Assembly (NCBI RefSeq): GCF_963678635.1
Contig: NC_087063.1
Location: 7,782,386-7,846,385, forward strand
Origin: Symsagittifera roscoffensis
Lineage: Eukaryota; Xenacoelomorpha; Acoela; Convolutidae
Reading direction: 5' to 3'
DNA length: 64,000 nucleotides
Shown here in pieces: positions 21,301 through 26,695 of the stretch. The position numbers were made by a program, and so were the translations under genes. Below the pieces are notes generated by a model. It saw nothing but the letters and a program-made list of their open reading frames with translations, did no database searches and was not told the origin of the DNA. The first letter of the stretch is position 1. Each line of letters begins with the position of its first letter.

Positions 21301-22348
21301 TCGAGGGTCAATTTGTGTAAATAATTCGGGATAAGCCGCTGATGCAGAGGAGCTTCACACAACCCGTTTTCTCCCTTGAACCCAAAATCGTAGATTTGGG
21401 AGGGTAGTTTCTAATAAAACTCGAAAAGTTTCAAGAAACGGTCAAAAAATCTTAAAAATGAATTTTCCGTGGAAGATAATTTTTCACGTAAGGAGGGGCG
21501 TTTCCTGCAAACCATTTTTTGATTCAGATTTTGGAGGGTAGTTATCGAGAAAATTTTTTCAAAAATTCGGAAAATGGTCAAAAAATTGAATGTTTGACTT
21601 CCGAGGGTCATAATTATTTCTGTTTTCAAGTTTGGGTGTAGCAGTTCATGCAGAGTGGCTTCCTCTCATGTCAATTTTATTCATTAAACCAAAAATCTTA
21701 GGCTTCGAGAAAATGAAAAAGCTCAAAAATAGCGGTCAGAAATTCCCCCACATACTTTTTTGAAGGATGTCAGAATTGGAGTAGTGTAAAATGAGACTAG
21801 GAGATAATACAGGCACACAGAAGAGTGAGCGGTTTTTTCATGGCCAGATTGGTACCATGGGCAGAGTAGTTTCTGAGAAAAAAATAAAATTCATGAAGAA
21901 AGCGAAACCTTTTTTCCAAAGCGTCTCAAAAAAATTCATTTAAAAACCCGATCACATTCATTTTTGATATTTCCTGTTGATATCAACAAGGACTTTTTTT
22001 CTCAGAAAGTTGTTTCGTCTCTTCTCATTTTCATTGTGTACTAACTAATATAAAACCTAATGATCATTTGCAGACGAAAATCGAGCAATTATTGCAAAAA
22101 AAACACAAATTTATCCATACTTGATAAATTAGGAAATTAAAATGTCTCAAACTGACTATTCACTATTTTTGTTGCATGGTTTATGTTTACGACCAAAATT
22201 TTTTTTTGTTCACGCTTCTTTTCTGCAGATGGTGAACTCTTCCGGACTCATTCTGCGCAGTCCCATCCTGCTGCTGATGAGACCCATGCGACTGGCTCTC
22301 AAGCGGGGGCTGAGAGACTGCTGCAAATGCCGAACGCAAGTCGGATAA
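3163..22348 (+). CDS. Rhodopsin-type (class A-like) 7TM G protein-coupled receptor, 7 exons
   Basis: Exons 3163-3327, 3856-3982, 6342-6483, 7024-7171, 17645-17767, 20211-20348 and 22229-22348 join in frame to 320 residues, a compact receptor. TM1 lies near 38-66 and TM2 near 71-96. TM3 has Cys111, and exactly 24 residues later Asp135-Arg136-Leu137 in the DRY position. TM4 is near 156-179. The second extracellular loop carries Cys188, the expected disulfide partner. TM5 contains Pro205, followed by a short basic third loop (HKRR). TM6 is about 236-265 and TM7 about 271-297. An N-glycosylation sequon sits at Asn6. The cytoplasmic tail has a CCKC cluster (312-315) that could be palmitoylated. 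Oddities: SPILL (292-296) replaces NPxxY, and the TM6 CWxP motif is absent. Two introns need GC donors. The ligand cannot be read from the sequence; it is an orphan receptor from a diverged lineage. The 7TM call is firm and the subfamily is unknown. Confidence 0.85.
3328..3855 (+). other. Receptor intron 1
   Basis: A 528-bp GT-AG intron. It has a C10 run near 3800 and no gene. Confidence 0.75.
3856..3982 (+). CDS. 7TM receptor exon 2 (end of TM1, TM2)
   Basis: The acceptor is TTTTTTTCAG before 3856 and the donor is GTAAGATC after 3982 (phase 1). It codes the rest of TM1, a short basic first intracellular loop (RGLRGDYSAK) and a hydrophobic TM2. Confidence 0.85.
4030..4270 (-). mobile_element. 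Family A (hAT-like MITE) remnant, reverse orientation
   Basis: Read on the minus strand, it keeps the order of family A landmarks: the stretch ending in the GGTCGGC-type block, the TGGTACC-AAA block, and GGCGCACGCTG. It is strongly diverged and its ends are not recognisable. Confidence 0.5.
4373..4890 (+). repeat. Family B repeat, copy 1 (forward)
   Basis: It runs from the CTGCTCG plus AGGGC-AAA-GCCCT hairpin end to the CGTATCGAAAGTCGG end. The interior carries the family hallmark: CACACGCCATATAAA, then a CG-rich palindrome around GCGCGAAATATATCGCGC, then AATTGGCCAAAATGGCAA. Confidence 0.85.
5153..5224 (+). repeat. Short tandem array, 21-23 bp unit beginning GAATCCGCA
   Basis: Three units start GAATCCGCA and continue with CAAAATTTGT-like sequence. 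Scattered relatives of the unit (GGAATCC, GCGGAATC) spread to about 5030 and 5450. Single relatives also occur near 29540-29650. Confidence 0.7.
6342..6483 (+). CDS. 7TM receptor exon 3 (ECL1, TM3, DRL motif)
   Basis: The acceptor CCTCCTTCCAG precedes 6342. The exon carries the conserved Cys and the DRL at the end of TM3. Two 3' ends keep the frame. A GC donor (GCTAGTATC) after 6483 gives the join PVW-YKENC, which matches the usual spacing from DRY through Pro to the TM4 side. A GT donor after 6501 (GTCAAA) would add six residues to the second intracellular loop. I prefer the GC donor because of receptor spacing and because exon 6 shows the same donor. Confidence 0.75.
6484..7023 (+). other. 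Receptor intron 3 (GC-AG)
   Basis: A 540-bp intron beginning GCTAGTA and ending TTATAG. No feature other than poly-A and poly-T runs. The short frames inside it are noise. Confidence 0.65.
7024..7171 (+). CDS. 7TM receptor exon 4 (ICL2, TM4, ECL2 with Cys188)
   Basis: The acceptor GTGTAATTATAG precedes 7024 and the donor GTACCT follows 7171 (phase 0). It codes YKENCTTRSAW, TM4, and an extracellular loop with RIC, the likely disulfide cysteine. Confidence 0.85.
7357..7745 (+). mobile_element. Family A hAT-like MITE, copy 1
   Basis: The left end is CAGGGGCGGATCTAGG, followed by the shared blocks TTCTCGAGAGGGGGCGG, AGGTTGACCAAATTGATT, GCGCCGCAGGCAA and GGCGCCTTTAGAAA. The right end decays into a G run. 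TCAGAC flanks both sides but no full 8-bp target duplication is left. Confidence 0.75.
8157..9044. mobile_element. 888-bp element with terminal inverted repeats, ATCGAT-rich interior
   Basis: The left end reads CCCGCAGTTACAAAAATGG. The reversed right end reads CCCGCACTGACAAAAATGG: 17 of 19 bases match, and the match extends outward through GCAT. Both subterminal regions are crowded with AAATCGATTTAAATCGAT-like strings in opposite orientation. The interior has no ORF, so this is non-autonomous. The superfamily is not clear because no certain target duplication is visible. Confidence 0.8.
9893..10579. mobile_element. Foldback element (family F) with GTCTGGAAA / GGTCGCG internal units
   Basis: The left end GTGTCGAGGTCCCAGACTCA is matched in inverse by the right end. 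Read on the minus strand, the right end gives CCCGGGTCGAAGTCCCAGAC and then TCATGTCCAGAC. Between them are many degenerate units built on GGTCGCG, GAAAGTCTGG and CATGCC, far richer in GC than the flanks. The open frames here (for example 9804-10220) arise from the repeat units and are not genes. Confidence 0.75.
10729..10876 (-). repeat. 3' LTR of the gypsy element
   Basis: Direct copy of the 5' LTR, with about 18 substitutions and one indel by eye. Both copies begin ATNAATACGACTG and end GCCGT on the plus strand. A weak purine-rich stretch lies inside it at about 10880-10895. Confidence 0.82.
10877..11936 (-). pseudogene. gypsy Pol C-terminal tail and 3' untranslated part
   Basis: Minus-strand frames here are acidic and Gln/Ser-rich, for example DEFEIPAHDEDIREGEQIP, which is typical of the unstructured tail after a gypsy integrase. 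There is no env-like hydrophobic ORF. Confidence 0.5.
11937..13366 (-). pseudogene. gypsy integrase remnant
   Basis: IIGNRVPIP and the His-containing helix LLGTHPRKESVKKRQ (13070-13366), followed by FCQNCHLC (12900-13085), form the H2C2 zinc-binding domain. The core follows, with GDHRGCGLVERSIQTFKKE (12492-12749), whose Glu is the last residue of the DDE triad. The frame 11937-12425 covers the C-terminal domain. Stops and shifts separate all the pieces. Confidence 0.8.
13380..14160 (-). other. Retroelement segment between RNase H and integrase, unassigned
   Basis: Lys/Arg/Ser-rich minus-strand frames (13572-13958 and 13820-14095) lie where gypsy elements usually have only a short linker. Repeated strings with ALRSTR-like coding (CTCTTGCGGT, CTCTCGCGGT, CTCTTGCAGT) are spaced about 60 bp apart. 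This may be an expansion or a nested insertion. No known domain. Confidence 0.35.
14160..14805 (-). pseudogene. gypsy RT connection and RNase H remnant
   Basis: PPKTLNQLRSFMGVLNRLSRF is the conserved connection block at the start of 14440-14805. It is followed by CDDSHKSLGAALEQE and RFLSSTEKKTQY, the RNase H block. Further on (14160-14400) are IHIHTD, LTRWEDRMLPFAY and GIAD-stop-LSEDP, where a stop replaces the Tyr of the usual ADYLSR. Confidence 0.8.
14880..15454 (-). pseudogene. gypsy reverse transcriptase remnant
   Basis: The fingers segment FKAPVVITVKKDGSVKLAMN is at 15191-15454. ETGFYGLTVMPKKF follows in another frame near 15030-15090. The segment FLSGILIVSK near 14960-15000 stands where FxDDILIVS is expected, so the catalytic Asp pair is gone. 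At least two frame changes and several stops separate these pieces. Confidence 0.78.
15695..16108 (-). pseudogene. gypsy retropepsin (protease) remnant
   Basis: The frame contains SATIETGSPASFI. In active retropepsins this is DTGS, so the catalytic Asp is replaced by Glu. A GTLLGNKKS block follows about 50 residues later. The frame is closed before the reverse transcriptase. Confidence 0.75.
16371..16800 (-). pseudogene. gypsy gag remnant
   Basis: Two overlapping frames (16600-16800, then 16371-16640) carry a charged helical gag-like sequence with a conserved-looking FMREKNFIVEKMKIYNAHQG block. The two frames need a frameshift to join, so the gene is broken. About 170 bases further on, 16141-16200 encodes a CCHC zinc knuckle in which the first Cys is Ser (SNLCDKRGHFAKCC). 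Confidence 0.65.
17047..17195 (-). repeat. 5' LTR of the gypsy element
   Basis: It aligns end to end with 10729-10876 and shares the stretch TTAGCACAAGTGAGTTATTC plus most of the rest. The DNA just inside it (minus strand, from 17046) would hold the primer-binding site, but no tRNA match could be assigned. Confidence 0.82.
17267..17367. mobile_element. Foldback family F remnant (left end)
   Basis: It begins CGGGTCGAGGTCCCAGAC, matching the end of the element at 9893-10579, and continues with CCAGACTTCATGTCC units and TTTGCGACCAAAAC. It is cut on the right by the 209-bp MITE. The gypsy element thus lies between two members of the same family. Confidence 0.65.
17376..17584. mobile_element. 209-bp MITE with exact 8-bp target duplication
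   Basis: Terminal inverted repeats begin GGCTCTTTTTCCTTTT (left) and GGCTCTTTTTCCTCCCCCCC (reversed right), then CACC. TCAATGAT flanks both sides directly (17368-17375 and 17585-17592). An 8-bp duplication points to a hAT-type transposase, although other 8-bp families exist. A run of about 20 G lies just inside the right end. Confidence 0.88.
17645..17767 (+). CDS. 7TM receptor exon 5 (TM5 and start of ICL3)
   Basis: The acceptor ATGTGATTAG precedes 17645 and has a poor pyrimidine tract. The donor GTTAGT follows 17767 (phase 0). Only this frame gives a hydrophobic segment with the TM5 proline, then HKRRALHSAAHERA. The exon lies 60 bp downstream of a 209-bp MITE. Confidence 0.85.
18364..18591. 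mobile_element. 228-bp TIR element with hairpin-bearing ends
   Basis: The left end AGCCGGAACATTCTGTGCTG runs on through CTTGAACAGCAACCGGC. The reversed right end GATCGCAACATTCTGTGCTA runs on through CTTGCACAGTAACCGGC. Each roughly 40-bp terminal repeat itself folds (TGTGCT/AGCACA-type arms). There is no coding capacity. Confidence 0.72.
18736..18825 (+). repeat. Tandem duplication of about 42 bp
   Basis: Two adjacent, nearly identical units contain TTGACTAGAAAAACG, then a poly-A run, then ATGGTTAAAAA. Confidence 0.75.
19698..20090 (+). mobile_element. Family A hAT-like MITE, copy 2
   Basis: It starts CAGGGGCGAATCTAGG and shows CTCGAGGAGAGGG, GCGCCGCAGGCAAAA, CGGCGCGCGCTTCC and TTCAAAGGCGC in family order. 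An AAATAGTAC unit is repeated near its right side. The right end and target duplication are not recognisable. Confidence 0.7.
20211..20348 (+). CDS. 7TM receptor exon 6 (TM6 and first half of TM7)
   Basis: The acceptor TTGTTTTTTGAG precedes 20211. The exon ends phase 0 at GGACAG, followed by GCTAGTAAC, a GC donor with good exon context (CAG before GC). The nearby GT donor (four bases later) would shift exon 7 into a frame with no receptor character. TM6 lacks CWxP. Confidence 0.82.
20427..20565 (+). repeat. 16-18 bp tandem array within a family A copy
   Basis: About eight units of TTTTTTAGGTCGAAAT, some with CAAAAT. The unit is a normal single-copy block of family A (TTTTTAGGTCGACCAAATTG) that has been amplified in this copy. 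The family sequence resumes at once with GTCCAAACTGATT and GAGCTCTTC. Confidence 0.8.
20990..21257 (-). mobile_element. Family A hAT-like MITE, reversed copy
   Basis: Read on the minus strand it shows the GCGGATTTCAAA block, the poly-A/T block, CGGCGCGTGCTTCC, GGTGCCGAAGGCGCC and GGTTGGTTGGCC in family order. The ends are worn. Confidence 0.6.
22229..22348 (+). CDS. 7TM receptor exon 7 (end of TM7, C-terminal tail, stop)
   Basis: The acceptor CTTTTCTGCAG precedes 22229. It codes the second half of TM7 with SPILL where NPxxY is expected, a basic juxtamembrane helix (RPMRLALKRGLRD), the cysteine cluster CCKC and a stop. Confidence 0.85.
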   Translation: MVNSSGLILRSPILLLMRPMRLALKRGLRDCCKCRTQVG

Positions 22349-22452
22349 CACCGAAGAGAGGACGAGACACGACAGGCTTACACCATGGCTCTCTTTTCCA
22401 CCCCTTTCCTTTTTTTAAATAGAATGATTCATGATATTATGACATAATATGC

Positions 22453-22458
22453 AATAAA
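22453..22458 (+). terminator. AATAAA polyadenylation signal of the 7TM receptor gene
   Basis: A canonical AATAAA lies 105 bases after the receptor stop codon. It is the first one downstream, in an AT-rich 3' UTR. Confidence 0.7.
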
Positions 22459-22875
22459 CTTTTTAACTGAATGGTTTCATTGTTCACAATGCAACTGAAA
22501 ACAAAAACGCCGAAACAGTGAAATTAAAACTATATTTCATTATTGGCTCAATAAAAAAGCTAAACAATCAAGGGGTTGTAAGTGGAAAAAAGATCACAAC
22601 GAATGATGAAAATGAAAAGCGCTTCTTAAATGGCAGTAGCTACAAGATGAATAGGAAAGAAGGCTTAAATTTCCCTGAAATTGTTCTAAATTTACCCCTT
22701 TAACCTAACCTTGAATTCAAATTTTCCCCGAGAAACATTTTTCCAAACGTTTTGATCCATAGTGGGTCAATCAATTGAGCGTAGGAGTAAATTAAAAAAC
22801 TTAAAATCAAATCGGAACTCTTCTAAGTATATTCTGAAAAAAATGACTAGTTTTAGTGGTCATTGGCATTCTAAT

Positions 22876-23181
22876 CAGGGGTGGATCTAGGTTTTTTTTG
22901 AGGAGGGAGGCGGATTTTCAAAAAACTTCGAAAATTTTGTCGACTTTTTTTTAGGTCGAACAAATTGATTATCTGAGCTCTCCCAAATCAGTATAAATAA
23001 CCCATTCTGACCAAAGTTTCTGCGCCGCAGGCAATTTTTTGATAAAAAGAGGCGTTTTAGGATACCTCACCAAAAATAAGATATATCAAAATAGTACAAA
23101 GGGGAGACCATTTGGGTCGGCAGGGGGTCAAATCCTTGAGGGGGGAGACGCCGCCCCGGCCCCCTCTTAATTCCGTGACTG
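22876..23181 (+). mobile_element. Family A hAT-like MITE with exact 8-bp target duplication
   Basis: This is the best-preserved family member, 306 bp. It starts CAGGGGTGGATCTAGG and ends TTCCGTGACTG. ATTCTAAT occurs immediately on both sides (22868-22875 and 23182-23189). The CAGGGG..GGATC start, CAG/CTG ends and 8-bp duplication fit the hAT superfamily. It has no ORF. Confidence 0.9.
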
Positions 23182-23245
23182 ATTCTAATTGACCTATCTT
23201 TTAAAGAGTTTTCAAAAACAACTTTTTTATTCCATCTGAAAATAG

Positions 23246-23757
23246 CAAGAGTGCTCGAATCAGGTCAAAGCCTTGAATGTTCCGACTGCCTTTTAAGGTC
23301 TATAGTGAATCAATAACTTGAAAAAAAAGTTAAACGTAAAAAAATTTCAATTTTGAATTGAGATTTTCTTTTGTGAAAAAATTGCCCCACGCGGCATATA
23401 AGGTAAAAAATTTTGCTCCTATTAACAAATCAGTTGTGGCAAATCAGTTTTCTTCAACCAATTTGGAACAATATATGAGACGAATTAAATCTCCGCTCAC
23501 GCGTTAATAGCGTGAAATATATTGCGCGTTAATTGTCCCAAATTGGCCAAAATGGCAATCTTTAAACCCCATAACTTTACGAAAATTGACCACAAGTGAA
23601 TTAACTTTTCAAATTTAAGCTTAGGTCAACAATATTTTTTGAATAATTATAAAAGTCTCGTCAAAAATGGCTAGTTAAAAATTCGAAATTCGTCAGGAGA
23701 AAAAAAAACCACCCGAGCACAAATATTCCGTTACTTTCGCTACAAAAGTCGTAACAA
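23246..23757 (+). repeat. Family B repeat, copy 2 (forward)
   Basis: Family order from AGTGCTCGAATCAGG through TGTTCCGACTGCC, CACGCGGCATATAA, the CG palindrome region and CCCGAGCACAAATATTCCG. It is paired with the reverse copy that follows. Confidence 0.85.
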
Positions 23758-23787
23758 CAAGACTGTTATTAAGTGAAATAAGTTTTT

Positions 23788-24275
23788 TTGTTCCAATTTT
23801 TGTCAAGAAAGTACCGGAATAATTCTGCTCGGGTGGTTTTTCTTCAGACATATTTCGACTTTTTAACCAGCCACTTTTGACGAAATTTTATACCACCATT
23901 CAAAAGGTTTTGTTGTCCTGAGCTTAAATGTGAAAAAAGGCTTCATCGGTGATCATTTTTCACAAAGTTATGAGGGTTTAGAGATGGCCATTTTTTGGCT
24001 AAATTGGGACTTTTAACGGTGTAACGCGTAACCGTATATTTAATCCATCTTGGGAATCGTTCCAAATTACTTGAAGCAAGCTTGTTTGCCATAATTGTTT
24101 TGTTACTAGGAGTGAACTGTATCGCTTTGTACTTTAAATGGCGTGTGGGGTATGATTTTCACAAAAAGTCTCAAATTAAAAAAAATTACATTTAATCTCT
24201 TCATGTTATCACTGCTCCATAGACGTTAAAAAGCAGTCGGAACATTCTGGGCTGCGCCCTGGTACGAGCAATTTG
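23788..24275 (-). repeat. Family B repeat, copy 3 (reverse)
   Basis: Inverse of the preceding copy, separated by about 30 bp, so the two form inverted arms of roughly 0.5 kb. It ends at CTGCGCCCTGGTACGAGCA. It is more diverged in the palindrome region than other copies. Confidence 0.85.
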
Positions 24276-25299
24276 GTTTATTTGAAAAATAGATACAGTC
24301 CTGATCCTGGAGTTTCATTTATGTATCGGACTCAATTAACTTTTAACTGGCAACTTTCAAATCCTATAACTTCAATAAAAAGAAGTCGATACCTGCCAAA
24401 ATCGTTTATGTAAACCAAAATTTTGAATAGCCAAAATTGGTCTGAATAAAAAACTATCCCGAACAAAAAAAAATTGTAACTTTATTCTAAATGAATGAAC
24501 GAATGAAAGTTTCCCCCTGAATAAACAATATGAGGAGGATATTGTTCACTTGTCTGAAAGCATTCTTTTTTGGAATTCATCAAATCGGCTTTACTGTATA
24601 ACTTTTGGTCAAACTTCAGAGGTTGATAACTCTCATGGTTGTTATGGGGAAAATGTTTATTTGTGCCGCTGCGCAAATAGACAGAACTTTTTGATCAAAG
24701 CAAAATTTATTGTACAGAAAATGAGGCTTTTTTGCGGGTTTGACAAAAAAGCTCCAAATTTTAAATAACAGTAAACTTATTAAGTATCGGAACACGTATT
24801 TAGAGTGTCATAAAGGAGTTACTTGAAAAAATTTACAAACTTAATATTTCATAGCTTGTCTATACTGATTTTGCTAAAAGTTTTGACAAAATACTACACT
24901 ACCATTTCATACAAAAATTGAACGATCTTGGTGCAGGGGATGTCTACTAAATTTTATTTACGGCTACTTCGCCAAAAAAACATCAGTGAGGTTGGCAAAC
25001 TCTAATTCTGAGTGACTTGGACCTTCCAGTGGTGTCTCAGCAAGGATCAATCCTCGTAGCAACTTTATTTTACCAGATCCTCTGGTCGATGTGCTCAGTT
25101 TATGTTCATCTTTCAAAGTCTAGCACATGTCAGTGCTTAACCAAAAACGAATTTTCGAGACAGGGGTATGGATTGAGCACAATTTCGAAACATACTTCAA
25201 GGACGGTCAAAAGTACCAATTTTCCGCTTATAATTTGTCAGATAATTTAGTCACTAAAAATCCATAATAATTTATTAATCTCCTTGGAAAAATTGCTTT

Positions 25300-25405
25300 T
25301 CCATCGAGCATGGTCGAAACCCACATTCAGTCGAGACGAGACGATCGAAATATGCCGAATTTTGGCCGAAACGGTCGAAACATACAGTGAGCACCTCGAC
25401 CCGAG
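25300..25405. mobile_element. Possible foldback family F end with GGTCGAAAC units
   Basis: Iterated GGTCGAAAC / CGAGACGAG strings end in CACCTCGACCCGAG. The reverse of that, CTCGGGTCGAGGTG, matches the ends of the other family F members. The opposite end is not recognised. The open frame 25284-25535 that crosses this patch is not a gene. Confidence 0.45.
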
Positions 25406-25677
25406 TTTTTATCGATCTACCCGTACTTCATGTTGCTCTCATGAATATTTTTTCAGGGTTCTCAGTCATAAATATATGTCAAAAAAAGTTTGGAGTTCTT
25501 CAATTGAAGAGGTCAAAATGAAGAGGTCAAAATGAAGAGGTCAAATATATGTCTAAAAAGGGGGTTCTTCAATTGAAGTGGTCAGAAACAGCCGTCTCAC
25601 TTACATCCGCAACTGAATCAGTCGTTAAAGTTTGCCAGGTAAACTCTTTTTGATGGCTTGCTCGTGTGGCAGTATAT

Positions 25678-25868
25678 AAACCAGTCAAAGTATAAGCCAG
25701 CCGAAGTATCAACCAGCCGAAAATGCGTAATTAATATATAATAGTTCTGTAACAATTATGAAACAGTTACAAAAATCATGCAAATTTGCTCATATGATGT
25801 AACTTTTCGGCTGGTTTACATACTCCGCGCATTTTTGGCTGGCTTTTACTTCGGCTGGTTTTTTTACT
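25678..25868. mobile_element. Inverted-repeat element with CAGCCGAAGTA units
   Basis: The left arm AAGCCAGCCGAAGTATCAAC continues CAGCCGAAAATGCG. It is answered by the right arm CGCATTTTTGGCTGGC and TTTTACTTCGGCTGGTTT. Arms of about 45 bp enclose an AT-rich centre. The superfamily is unknown. Confidence 0.7.
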
Positions 25869-25969
25869 CTCGGTTTCTTTACTCTCTGCTGGTGTAGCCT
25901 CATTACTGAGAGTTCTGTTCCGGTTTTCTTCTTTGAAGTTGTTTTTTTTTTATCAAATTTTTTGAGCAG

Positions 25970-26026
25970 ATCTTTTTCTGCCTAATGCAACTTATGTGGG
26001 CGCAACATCATCGCTACGGATAAATG
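25970..26026 (+). other. Possible non-coding first exon of the SNARE gene
   Basis: An acceptor-like TTTTTTGAGCAG precedes about 25970. The strong donor ATG|GTAAGTATTTG follows 26026. The next acceptor-like string, GATATAACAG, lies just before the coding start at 26535. A 5' UTR exon here would explain all three, but transcript evidence is absent. Confidence 0.3.
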
Positions 26027-26534
26027 GTAAGTATTTGAAGTTCAAAATGTCTTAGTTGTTATTTTGGTTAGACTTGTGAGTGCAGAGTAAACTTTCTCTT
26101 TCTTTAGTATTATGCACAAACAAACATCGTTTGACCAAATTCTTTACCCACAAATTTCTGAAAGTTCGTTGACGGGATTAGTTTATGTTCTCTCTTAAAT
26201 CTTCGTGTCTCTTAAACATTGAATAGCTCAGTCTCACTTTTACTAAATATTTTGTTCAGATCTACGGTAAAACTTTCAAATTATACATTTTGAACTGAAT
26301 TTCAACTAGTTTCAAAAAGCAACTTGGGAAAAACTATTTGTGACTGAAAAAAACCTTTAGTTACCAAAACTATTGTCGCCGTGAAGTTTTTTTATCGAAC
26401 ATTGGATTCATAAAAAATTTTTCGCAAAAGATTTACATACAATTTTCTGACAATTTTCAAAAATTATTATTTTTGATTCCCGAATCTGTCTCAAAACTAT
26501 TTATAATTAACTTATAACTTGAGATATAACAGTA

Positions 26535-26695
26535 ATGTTGTACTACACTGCGATCTCGTACGAGAGTATTATTCTGGCCGATTGTACGGTGGGCAATGAG
26601 GAGACTCTGATGGCAGTGGCCTCACAACACCTGCTCGGGATACTAGCCAGACAGAGCACAGTTGGAACTGCCAAGGACTCAAGAGTATGTGGAGA
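26535..26695 (+). CDS. VAMP7-like exon 1 (longin N terminus)
   Basis: Codes residues 1-53 plus two bases of Asp54. The frame suggests an earlier donor (GTATGT, phase 0), but only the GTGAGT after 26695 (phase 2) joins correctly to the next exon. A G-rich tract begins 25 bases into the intron. Confidence 0.88.

Larger units (their letters stand above)
20349..22228 (+). other. Receptor intron 6 (GC-AG)
   Basis: A 1.9-kb intron beginning GCTAGTAAC. It holds a family A derivative with a 17-bp tandem array, a reversed family A copy, and an imperfect duplication around 21390-21610 built on GGAGGGTAGTT. The rest, 21640-22200, shows nothing. Confidence 0.65.
22349..26534. other. Region between the receptor and SNARE genes
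   Basis: Repeats occupy much of it: a family A copy, two family B copies head to head, a foldback-like patch and a TIR element. The segment 24280-25280 shows no feature. The small frames there (24482-24676, 24550-24768, 25017-25250) have no motif. A possible 5' UTR exon of the SNARE gene sits near 25970-26026. Confidence 0.6.

Noticed and set aside
22183-22422. Alternative longer frame over receptor exon 7
   Set aside because: It would follow from the GT donor at 20353, but it loses TM7 and the basic tail; the other frame fits a receptor.
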